Positions 5,363-10,974 of a stretch of DNA of 10,974 nucleotides are shown here, in pieces (the stretch's first letter is position 1; every line of letters starts with the position of its first letter). The position numbers and the translations under genes are program-made. Under the pieces are notes generated by a model that saw only the letters and a list, made by a program, of their open reading frames with translations, ran no database searches and was not told the DNA's origin. The DNA is from Actinomycetes bacterium (GTDB taxonomy: Bacteria; Actinomycetota; Actinomycetes; Propionibacteriales; Propionibacteriaceae), in assembly GCA_023412435.1 (NCBI GenBank), contig JAEYNS010000062.1:1-10974 (forward strand), in the 5' to 3' direction.

Positions 5363-7750
5363 TCAGCCGACCAGCGCACCGCCGAGCTTCCAGTCCCGCA
5401 CCTCGGGCAGGTCCTCCAGGTGCTCGACTATCCACTCGCCGTGCCGGGTCAGCTGGCGCTCGCAGTACGCCCGCAGCTCCTCGGCACCGGCAGGTCGGGC
5501 CCTGGTGTTGTTCAGGCAGTCCAGCACCAGGTGGTACCTGTCGACCCGGTTGCGCACGACCATGTCGAACGGTGTCGTCGTGGTGCCCTCCTCGATGAAC
5601 CCGCGGGCCCGGAACCTGTCGGCGTCCGGCCGGCCGTGGACGAGTTGGTGGATGGCGCCCGGGAAGCCGTGGAAGGCGAAGACCACGTCGACGTCGTCGG
5701 TGAAGGTGGCGGAGAACTCCTCGGCGCTCATGCCGTGCGGGTGGTCCTTGGGACGGTACAGCGTCATCAGGTCGACGACGTTGACCACCCGCACCTTCAG
5801 TTCCGGCAGCCGCTGCTTGAGCAGGTCCGCTGCCGCCACCGCCTCCATGGTCACCACGTCACCCGCGCAGGCGATCACGATGTCCGGCCTGGCGTCGCCC
5901 AGGCCCTCGGTGCCCGCCCAATCCCAGATCCCGTACCCGCGGGTGCAGTGCTCGACCGCCTCCTCCATCGACAGCCACTGCGGCTGGGGCTGCTTGTCCT
6001 GGACGATCAGGTTGACGTAGTCGCGGCTGCGCAGGCAGTGGTCGGCCACCTCGACCAGACAGTTCGCGTCCGGCGGCAGGTAGATCCGGCTCACCGTGCC
6101 GCGCTGGTTGAGGACCACCTGCAACAGCATCGGCGACTGGTGGGAGAACCCGTTGTGGTCATTGCGCCAGCAGGTGGAGCTGAGCAGGATGTTCGTGCTC
6201 GGCACCGCGGCACGCCAGTCCAGGTGCTCCGCCTCCTCCAGCCACTTCGCCTGCTGCATGGTCATGGACGCTGCGACCATCGCAAAGGCCTCGTAGGTGG
6301 CGAACATTCCGTGCCTGCCGGTCAGGGTGTACCCGTCCAGCCAGCCGTGGCAGTTGTGCTCGCTGAGCACCTCCATGACCCGTCCTTCCGGGCCGATCGC
6401 AACGTCGAAGACGTCGGTGCGCTCCATGAACGCCCGGTCCGACACCTCGAAGACCGCCCCCAGCCGGTTCGAGTTCGTCTCGTCGGGGCAGAACAGCCGG
6501 AAGCTGTCGGGGTTGCGCCGGTACACCTCGCGCAGGAACTCGCCGAGCTTGCGGGTCGACTCCAGCCGGCTCTGGGTGCGGGTGGCTGGGGTCACCTCGA
6601 CGCCGAAGTCGCGGAAGTCGGGCAGGTCGAGGTCGGTGGTCAGCACGCCCCCGTTGGCGTGCGGGCTCGCGCTCATCCGCAACTCCCCCGTCGGGTTGTT
6701 GGCGGCCACCAGCGGTGTCGGAGCGCCCTGGGGGTCGAAGAGCTCGTCGATCCGGTAGGACCGCAGCCACTCCTCCAGCAGGGCGAGGTGGGCAGGGTCG
6801 TCCTTCACGCCGGCCAGGGGCACCTGGTGGGAGCGCCAGGTGCCTTCGACCACCTCGCCGTCCACGGTGTGGGGGCCGGTCCAGCCCTTCGGCGTGCGCA
6901 GGATGATCATCGGCCAGCGCGGCGGCGGCCCGTCCCAGATGTCGGCGGCACGGGCCTCCGCCTGGATCTCGTGAATCCGTTCCACGCAGTACGCCAGCGC
7001 GGCGCCGAACCGCTCGTGCATCCAGGGCAGGTCCTCACCCTCCACCCAGACCACCTCGTAACCATGGCCGGAGAGGATGTCCTCGACGTCGGCCGGCTCC
7101 TTGCGGGCCAGGACCGTGGGCCCGGCGATCTTGGCGCCGTTGAGGTGCAGGATCGGCAGTACCGCCCCGTCGCGGCGAGGGTTGAGGAAGGAGATCCCCT
7201 TCCAGCCGCCCTCCAGCGGACCGGTCTCGGCCTCCCCGTCACCCACCACCGCGGCCACCAGGAGGTCGGGATTGTCGAACGCGGCCCCGAATGCGTGGGA
7301 GAGGGCGTAGCCCAGTTCGCCGCCCTCGTGGATCGAGCCGGGCGTGGTCACCGAGGCATGGCTGGGGATGCCACCGGGGGCTGAGAACTGGCGGAACAGT
7401 TGCTGCAGGCCGGGCACATCCTGGGTCACCTTCGGGTAGATCTCGGAGTAGGTGCCTTCCAGCCAGCCCGCGGCCACCAGCGCGGGACCGCCGTGGCCAG
7501 GGCCCGCTATGTAGAGACAGTCCTGGCCCGTCCTGAGGATCAGCCGGTTCAGGTGCGCATAGATGAAGCCGAGCCCCGAGCTCGTCCCCCAGTGACCCAG
7601 CAGCCGTGGCTTGATGTCGTCCGCGGTCAGCGGTCGGGCCAGCAGCGGGTTGTCCTGCAGGTAGATCTGTCCCACCGTGAGGTAGTTGCAGGCGCGCCAC
7701 CAGGCGTCGATGCTGGCGATCTCGTCACGGGTCAGGGGTGGAATCTGCAT
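5363..7750 (-). CDS. xfp: Phosphoketolase (xylulose-5-P / fructose-6-P)
   Basis: Thiamine-diphosphate enzyme that cleaves xylulose-5-phosphate (and in some members fructose-6-phosphate) with phosphate to acetyl-phosphate plus glyceraldehyde-3-phosphate (or erythrose-4-phosphate); cytoplasmic. At 795 residues it is full length. Motifs in order: GHWGTSSGL (52-60), GPGHGGPA (83-90), the family signature EGGELGY (142-148), the thiamine-diphosphate/Mg motif GDGEAETG (170-177), SPHANGG (362-368), YTLTGRHGMFATYEAF (474-489) and DHNGFSHQSP (531-540). Nothing looks truncated. Substrate preference cannot be told from motifs. ATG 7750 is supported by a TAGCGT box exactly 6 nt upstream and by the N-terminus. 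It lies 42 bp downstream of the thioredoxin-fold gene in the same direction but seems to have its own promoter. No acetate kinase or phosphotransacetylase gene is in the window. Confidence 0.95.
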   Translation of the reverse strand: MQIPPLTRDEIASIDAWWRACNYLTVGQIYLQDNPLLARPLTADDIKPRLLGHWGTSSGLGFIYAHLNRLILRTGQDCLYIAGPGHGGPALVAAGWLEGTYSEIYPKVTQDVPGLQQLFRQFSAPGGIPSHASVTTPGSIHEGGELGYALSHAFGAAFDNPDLLVAAVVGDGEAETGPLEGGWKGISFLNPRRDGAVLPILHLNGAKIAGPTVLARKEPADVEDILSGHGYEVVWVEGEDLPWMHERFGAALAYCVERIHEIQAEARAADIWDGPPPRWPMIILRTPKGWTGPHTVDGEVVEGTWRSHQVPLAGVKDDPAHLALLEEWLRSYRIDELFDPQGAPTPLVAANNPTGELRMSASPHANGGVLTTDLDLPDFRDFGVEVTPATRTQSRLESTRKLGEFLREVYRRNPDSFRLFCPDETNSNRLGAVFEVSDRAFMERTDVFDVAIGPEGRVMEVLSEHNCHGWLDGYTLTGRHGMFATYEAFAMVAASMTMQQAKWLEEAEHLDWRAAVPSTNILLSSTCWRNDHNGFSHQSPMLLQVVLNQRGTVSRIYLPPDANCLVEVADHCLRSRDYVNLIVQDKQPQPQWLSMEEAVEHCTRGYGIWDWAGTEGLGDARPDIVIACAGDVVTMEAVAAADLLKQRLPELKVRVVNVVDLMTLYRPKDHPHGMSAEEFSATFTDDVDVVFAFHGFPGAIHQLVHGRPDADRFRARGFIEEGTTTTPFDMVVRNRVDRYHLVLDCLNNTRARPAGAEELRAYCERQLTRHGEWIVEHLEDLPEVRDWKLGGALVG

Positions 7751-7756
7751 GGCCCC

Positions 7757-7762
7757 ACGCTA
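7757..7762 (-). promoter_or_regulatory. Leaderless -10 box of phosphoketolase gene
   Basis: On the minus strand TAGCGT (7762 down to 7757) is followed by GGGGCC and then ATG 7750. This repeats the TAGCGT-N6-ATG arrangement of the DUF222 gene exactly. Seventeen bp upstream is TTCCTG (7785-7780), a poor -35 that is half of a perfect palindrome. Confidence 0.5.
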
Positions 7763-7772
7763 TTGCCCGGCG

Positions 7773-7785
7773 TTCCTGGCAGGAA
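7773..7785. promoter_or_regulatory. 13-bp palindrome at the xfp -35 position (candidate operator)
   Basis: TTCCTG (7773-7778), a central G, and CAGGAA (7780-7785) form a perfect 6-bp dyad in the 42-bp gap between the thioredoxin-fold gene and the phosphoketolase gene. It covers the place where the -35 of the proposed xfp promoter should be. I cannot match it to a named regulator. As RNA it would form only a weak 4-bp hairpin, so a terminator is less likely. Confidence 0.45.
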
Positions 7786-7792
7786 GGGCGGA

Positions 7793-8689
7793 CTAGAACA
7801 GCGCGCTCATGAGGTCGCGCCGGGCCTTGAGCACCGCCGGGTCGGACTGCCCGACCGTCTCGAACAGTTCGAGCAGCCGGAGCCGCAACTGCTCGCGCTG
7901 CGGGCCGGAGGTCTCCCGGATCGCCGCGAGCAGCCGGTCGAAGGCCGCACCGGGGTTGCCGCCGGCGAGCTCCACGTCGGCGGCCGCGGTCTGAGCGTCG
8001 ACATCGCCAGGCGCCTGGGCCGCTCGTGCCAGCACGGCGGACGGGTCCTGCCCGCCCAGCCGCACCAGCAGCGCGGCCTGGGCGCGGCCGGCCTTGGCTT
8101 CAGGGTCGTTGGGGGTCTGGGCGAGCAGCTTGTCGAACTCGGCCACCGCGGCCTCGAAGTCACCGCGCTCGAGCGCTGCGTCGGCCTCGGCGAACCGGGG
8201 GTCCGGCCCCGCCTCGGCGTCGATCGACACCGGCTCGGCCCGTCCGACCACGCCGGCCCCGGCGGCCGCCTGCAACAGCTGCCCGATCACCGCCTCGACC
8301 TCCGCCTTGGGACGGGTGCCCTGGAACAGCGGCGCCAACTGGCCCCCGACGACGCCGATCACGGTGGGCACCGCCTGCACTCCGAAGGCGGCGGCGATCT
8401 GGGGTGAGGTGTCGACGTTCACCCGGGCCAGCAGGTACTTGCCTCCGGCGGCGTTGACGAGGTCGGTGAGGTCGTCGGACAGAGCCTGGGCGTTCGCCCG
8501 CGGCGAGTACAGCTCGACCACCACGGGGTGGCGCAGGGAGAGCTGGATGGTGGCCTCGAACGAACGCTCGTCGACCTCGGTCACATAGCTCGCTCCGGGC
8601 GGCGACGGCGGCGCCTTCGCCGCCGCGGCGATGCCGGAGAGATCCATGGCGCGGGAGATGTTGAGGCCGTTGGGAGTCACGCCCTGCAT
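7793..8689 (-). CDS. Thioredoxin-fold / TPR protein (YbbN/CnoX-like, cysteine-free)
   Basis: Protein of 298 residues with an N-terminal thioredoxin fold (about 34-140) and a C-terminal helical TPR-like region (about 164-298: [35 protein letters not shown]...). The fold keeps the [26 protein letters not shown] core with the cis-proline at P108. The usual active-site loop reads YSPRANAQA (61-69) with no CxxC, and I see no cysteine anywhere. The architecture matches E. coli YbbN/CnoX and M. tuberculosis Rv1324, so a chaperone-like rather than redox role is likely. ATG 8689 is taken as start; GTG 8680 (7 nt after a CAGAAT on the minus strand) and ATG 8647 are alternatives. The open frame extends further upstream but that part is Arg/Gly-rich and overlaps the divergent gene's start. 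Confidence 0.85.
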   Translation of the reverse strand: MQGVTPNGLNISRAMDLSGIAAAAKAPPSPPGASYVTEVDERSFEATIQLSLRHPVVVELYSPRANAQALSDDLTDLVNAAGGKYLLARVNVDTSPQIAAAFGVQAVPTVIGVVGGQLAPLFQGTRPKAEVEAVIGQLLQAAAGAGVVGRAEPVSIDAEAGPDPRFAEADAALERGDFEAAVAEFDKLLAQTPNDPEAKAGRAQAALLVRLGGQDPSAVLARAAQAPGDVDAQTAAADVELAGGNPGAAFDRLLAAIRETSGPQREQLRLRLLELFETVGQSDPAVLKARRDLMSALF

Positions 8690-8772
8690 TCTGCCAGACC
8701 GCTTCCAGCGCCCCGGGCCCACGACCCCCGCAGGATTCCCCCGGCCCCTCGCCCTGCCCCGACTTGAGGGGG

Positions 8773-8778
8773 CAAGAT
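8773..8778 (+). promoter_or_regulatory. Possible leaderless -10 of pgm
   Basis: CAAGAT lies exactly 6 nt before ATG 8785, the same spacing as the TAGCGT/TAGCAT boxes elsewhere in the window, though its first base departs from TANNNT. A competing view is a distant Shine-Dalgarno-like GAGGGGG at 8766-8772, 12 nt from the ATG. A small hairpin (TGCCCC 8755-8760 / GGGGCA 8769-8774) overlaps both. Confidence 0.3.
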
Positions 8779-8784
8779 GGGCCC

Positions 8785-10413
8785 ATGGCTCACGACCGTG
8801 CGGGGCAGGTTGCACTCCCCGAAGACCTGATCGATGTCGATGCCCTGGTGGCCGCCTACTACGACCTGACGCCGGACCCCGACGACCCGGACCAGCAGGT
8901 CTCGTTCGGGACGTCCGGGCACCGCGGGTCCAGCCTGGACACCGCCTTCAACGACGCCCACATCGCCGCCACCACCCAGGCCATCGTGGAATACCGCGAG
9001 ACCCAGGGCGTCACCGGCCCGCTGTTCATCGGCAAGGACACCCACGGCCTGTCGGCACCGGCCTGGCGCACCGCTATCGAGGTGCTGCACGCCCACGGTG
9101 TCGACGTCCGGGCCGAGCGGGATGAGGACTTCACGCCGACCCCGTCGGTCTCCCGGGCGATCATCGTCTACAACCGCGACCACACCGGTCCGCGGGCGGA
9201 CGGCATCGTCGTCACCCCCTCGCACAACCCACCCCGCGACGGCGGCTTCAAGTACAACCCGCCGCACGGAGGACCTGCCGACACCGACGCCACCGGGTGG
9301 ATCGCCGGGCGGGCCAACGAACTGCTGCGCGACCCGGGCGCGGTGAAGCGGACGCCGTACCAGCGGGCAGCGAGCGAGATCATCCGGGTCGACTACCTCG
9401 GCGCCTACTGCGAGGACCTGCGCAACGCCATCGACCTGGACGCGATCGCCTCGGCCGGAGTGCACATCGGCGCCGACCCGCTGGGCGGCGCGTCCGTCCA
9501 GTACTGGGAGTACATCGCCGACCGCCTGGGCATCGACCTGACGGTGATCAACCCCGCGGTCGACCCGACCTGGCGGTTCATGACCCTGGACTGGGACGGC
9601 AAGATCCGGATGGACTGCTCCTCGCCGTACGCGATGGCGAGCCTGATCACCAACCGGGACGCCTACGACATCTCGACCGGCAACGACGCCGACGCCGACC
9701 GGCACGGCATCGTGACCCCGGATGCCGGCCTGATGAACCCCAACGCCTACCTGGCGGTGGCGATCCAGTACCTGTTCAGCCACCGCGAGGCCTGGCGGCC
9801 GGACGCCGCCGTGGGCAAGACCCTGGTCTCCTCCTCGCTCATCGACAAGGTGGCGGCCGACCTCGGACGCCGCCTGGTCGAGGTCCCGGTCGGCTTCAAG
9901 TGGTTCGTGCCGGGACTGATGAGCGGCGACCTGGGGTTCGGCGGCGAGGAGTCCGCCGGCGCGTCCTTCCTGGCCCGCGACGGATCGACCTGGACCACCG
10001 ACAAGGACGGCATCCTGCTGGCCCTGCTGGCGTCCGAGATCAAGGCGGTCACCGGCAAGTCGCCCAGCGAGCACTACGCCGACCTCGAGACCCGCCACGG
10101 TGCCTCCACCTACGCCAGGGTGGACGCCCCTGCCAACCGGGAGCAGAAGGCGAAGCTCGCCCGGCTCTCGCCCTCCGACGTCACCGCCACCGAACTCGCC
10201 GGTGAGCCGATCACCGCCACGCTGACCAATGCCCCCGGCAACGGGGCACCGATCGGCGGGCTCAAGGTCGCGACCGCGTCGGCGTGGTTCGCCGCCCGTC
10301 CCTCGGGCACCGAGGACGTGTACAAGATCTACGCCGAGTCGCTCAAGGGCCCAGACCACCTCCGGCAGGTCCAGGAGCAGGCCCGCGAGGTGGTGAACGC
10401 CGTCCTCGGCTGA
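8785..10413 (+). CDS. pgm: Phosphoglucomutase (alpha-D-glucose phosphate specific)
   Basis: Interconverts glucose-1-phosphate and glucose-6-phosphate in the cytoplasm, linking glycolysis/pentose phosphate to glycogen, trehalose and cell-wall sugar nucleotides. At 542 residues it has the length of the E. coli Pgm type. All four active-site loops are intact: the phosphoserine loop TPSHNPP with S146 (same number as E. coli), the Mg loop DADADRHG with D301, D303 and D305, the sugar-specificity loop GGEESAG (386-392), and the phosphate-binding loop [15 protein letters not shown] starting at R505. The N-terminal [12 protein letters not shown] is also typical. The frame could begin at TTG 8764, but ATG 8785 fits the family N-terminus ([19 protein letters not shown]). 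It is divergent from the thioredoxin-fold gene with 95 bp between, and is followed by a strong hairpin. Confidence 0.96.
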   Translation: MAHDRAGQVALPEDLIDVDALVAAYYDLTPDPDDPDQQVSFGTSGHRGSSLDTAFNDAHIAATTQAIVEYRETQGVTGPLFIGKDTHGLSAPAWRTAIEVLHAHGVDVRAERDEDFTPTPSVSRAIIVYNRDHTGPRADGIVVTPSHNPPRDGGFKYNPPHGGPADTDATGWIAGRANELLRDPGAVKRTPYQRAASEIIRVDYLGAYCEDLRNAIDLDAIASAGVHIGADPLGGASVQYWEYIADRLGIDLTVINPAVDPTWRFMTLDWDGKIRMDCSSPYAMASLITNRDAYDISTGNDADADRHGIVTPDAGLMNPNAYLAVAIQYLFSHREAWRPDAAVGKTLVSSSLIDKVAADLGRRLVEVPVGFKWFVPGLMSGDLGFGGEESAGASFLARDGSTWTTDKDGILLALLASEIKAVTGKSPSEHYADLETRHGASTYARVDAPANREQKAKLARLSPSDVTATELAGEPITATLTNAPGNGAPIGGLKVATASAWFAARPSGTEDVYKIYAESLKGPDHLRQVQEQAREVVNAVLG

Positions 10414-10426
10414 CCCCGTCAGGTTC

Positions 10427-10448
10427 CTCGTCGGGCCGCCCCGACGAG
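10427..10448 (+). terminator. Terminator-like hairpin between pgm and epimerase gene
   Basis: CTCGTCGGG (10427-10435) and CCCGACGAG (10440-10448) make a perfect 9-bp stem around a CCGC loop, 13 nt after the pgm stop. No U-tract follows. Only 22 nt separate it from the epimerase ATG, leaving little room for a full promoter, so it may terminate partially and allow readthrough. Confidence 0.6.
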
Positions 10449-10470
10449 CCGGATATGAAAAGGTATGACC

Positions 10471-10914
10471 ATGAGCAATGACGATCTCTTCATCTGCGTT
10501 GACCACGTCGGCTACGCCGTTCCCAATCTCGACGAGGCCATCAAGTTCCACACCGAGGTGCTCGGCTGGCGCGTCCTCCACCGCGAGACCAACGCCGAGC
10601 AGGGCGTCGAGGAGGCGATGATCGGGACCGGCGACCAGCTGGCCGAGAACGCCCAGGTTCAGCTTCTCGCCCCGCTGAACGAGCAGAGCACGATCGCGAA
10701 GTGGATCGAGCGCAACGGCGGTAAGGGCGGCATCCAGCAGGTCGCCTACCGGGTCGCCGACCTCGACAAGGTGAGCGCGGTTCTGCGTGAGCGCGGCGTC
10801 CGGCTGCTGTACGACGAGCCCAAGCGCGGCACCGGCGGCTCGCGGATCAACTTCGCGCACCCGAAGGACGCCGGCGGCATCCTGCTCGAGCTGGTGGAAC
10901 CCGCCGCCCACTGA
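10471..10914 (+). CDS. mce: Methylmalonyl-CoA epimerase
   Basis: Interconverts (R)- and (S)-methylmalonyl-CoA, connecting propionyl-CoA carboxylation with B12-dependent methylmalonyl-CoA mutase; small metal-dependent enzyme of the vicinal-oxygen-chelate (glyoxalase) fold. At 147 residues it is full length. From memory it aligns nearly end to end with the P. shermanii enzyme: MSNDDLFICVDHV start, NAEQGVEEAM, QLLAPLNEQSTIAKW, LRERGVRLLYDEPK, RINFAHPK. Metal ligands H12, Q64 and E140 and the catalytic E48 are present, but the third ligand position reads Gln (Q90 in GIQQVAYRV) instead of His. ATG 10471 is chosen over ATG 10465: AAAAGG (10458-10463) is 7 nt from the former but only 1 nt from the latter. 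Partner mutase or thiolase genes are not in the window. Confidence 0.94.
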   Translation: MSNDDLFICVDHVGYAVPNLDEAIKFHTEVLGWRVLHRETNAEQGVEEAMIGTGDQLAENAQVQLLAPLNEQSTIAKWIERNGGKGGIQQVAYRVADLDKVSAVLRERGVRLLYDEPKRGTGGSRINFAHPKDAGGILLELVEPAAH

Positions 10915-10918
10915 GCGG

Positions 10919-10947
10919 CCACCCGGCAGCGGTCGACGCCGGGGTGG
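10919..10947 (+). terminator. Terminator-like hairpin after epimerase gene
   Basis: CCACCCGGC (10919-10927) pairs with GCC-GGGGTGG (10938-10947) with a single bulged G and a 10-nt loop, beginning 4 nt after the epimerase stop. There is no U-tract. It separates the epimerase gene from a promoter-like TAGCAT just downstream. Confidence 0.45.
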
Positions 10948-10951
10948 GCGG

Positions 10952-10957
10952 TAGCAT
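10952..10957 (+). promoter_or_regulatory. TAGCAT -10-like box near window end
   Basis: TAGCAT is identical to the box 6 nt before the gene at 3655 and sits right after the terminator-like hairpin, so it probably marks the promoter of a next gene in the plus direction. Six nt later the sequence reads CGG, not a start codon, and then turns into a pure G run, so the gene cannot be seen. Confidence 0.35.
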
Positions 10958-10964
10958 CGGAAGC

Positions 10965-10974
10965 GGGGGGGGGG
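10965..10974. other. Terminal 10-G homopolymer (possible artefact)
   Basis: The last ten bases are all G and end exactly at the window edge. Two-colour Illumina chemistry reports absent signal as G, so a poly-G contig end is a known artefact; a genuine G-tract is also possible in this genome. Confidence 0.5.

Noticed and set aside
5420..7384. A 654-codon open frame on the plus strand opposite the phosphoketolase
   Set aside because: The phosphoketolase reading is full length with all signatures; the opposite frame is a compositional shadow with no domain.
8677..10911. A 744-codon open frame on the minus strand opposite pgm and the epimerase gene
   Set aside because: Both plus-strand genes carry complete family motifs. 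The antisense product is a Gly/Val/Arg/Asp-rich low-complexity translation, a normal by-product of high-GC codon bias.
1..10974. CRISPR array, tRNA, rRNA, toxin-antitoxin, biosynthetic cluster or phage-defence system
   Set aside because: No regularly spaced repeats, no tRNA-like cloverleaf, and no signature genes for such systems. A lone DUF222-HNH protein is not evidence of a defence system.

Overview
The window is high-GC DNA with a strong G/C third-position bias, almost certainly from an actinobacterium (Actinomycetota). Three things support this. A DUF222/13E12-type HNH protein is present, a family that is abundant in actinobacteria. Several genes have actinobacterial-style leaderless -10 boxes placed exactly 6 nt before the ATG. 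The methylmalonyl-CoA epimerase resembles, from memory, the Propionibacterium shermanii enzyme closely, which points to the Propionibacteriales (Nocardioides/Propionibacterium side), but genus cannot be settled here. The window looks like ordinary chromosomal metabolic DNA. I see no tRNA, rRNA, CRISPR array, IS element or phage genes. The last 10 bases are a pure G run and may be a contig-end artefact.

Layout. 3-407: 3' end of an unrecognised gene, then a strong hairpin. 693-1307 (+): acetate/succinate-type GPR1/FUN34/YaaH (SatP-like) membrane transporter, then a probable terminator. 1489-2922 (+): DUF222-HNH protein, overlapping by ATGA with 2919-3599 (+), an F420/NADP-oxidoreductase-like Rossmann protein. 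3655-4269 (+): atypical short-chain dehydrogenase/NAD(P)H-binding protein. 4287-4883 (-): TetR-family repressor, divergent from 4964-5347 (+), a small cupin. An AT-rich, doubly dyad-symmetric operator lies between these two. 5363-7750 (-): full-length phosphoketolase. 7793-8689 (-): thioredoxin-fold/TPR protein without cysteines. 8785-10413 (+): phosphoglucomutase. 10471-10914 (+): methylmalonyl-CoA epimerase, flanked by two terminator-like hairpins.

How the genes may work together. Phosphoketolase makes acetyl-phosphate from sugar phosphates, phosphoglucomutase links glucose-6-phosphate to glycogen/trehalose precursors, the SatP-like protein could move acetate, and the epimerase belongs to the propionyl-CoA/methylmalonyl-CoA branch. 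All touch central carbon metabolism, but they appear as separate transcription units rather than one pathway operon, and no acetate kinase or phosphotransacetylase accompanies the phosphoketolase. The TetR/cupin pair looks like a self-contained regulatory module.

I found no convincing new multi-gene system. The most interesting signals are regulatory: the overlapping dyads between TetR and cupin, a perfect 13-bp palindrome at the -35 position of the phosphoketolase gene, the recurring TAGC(G/A)T-N6-ATG leaderless arrangement, and the coupled DUF222/oxidoreductase pair.
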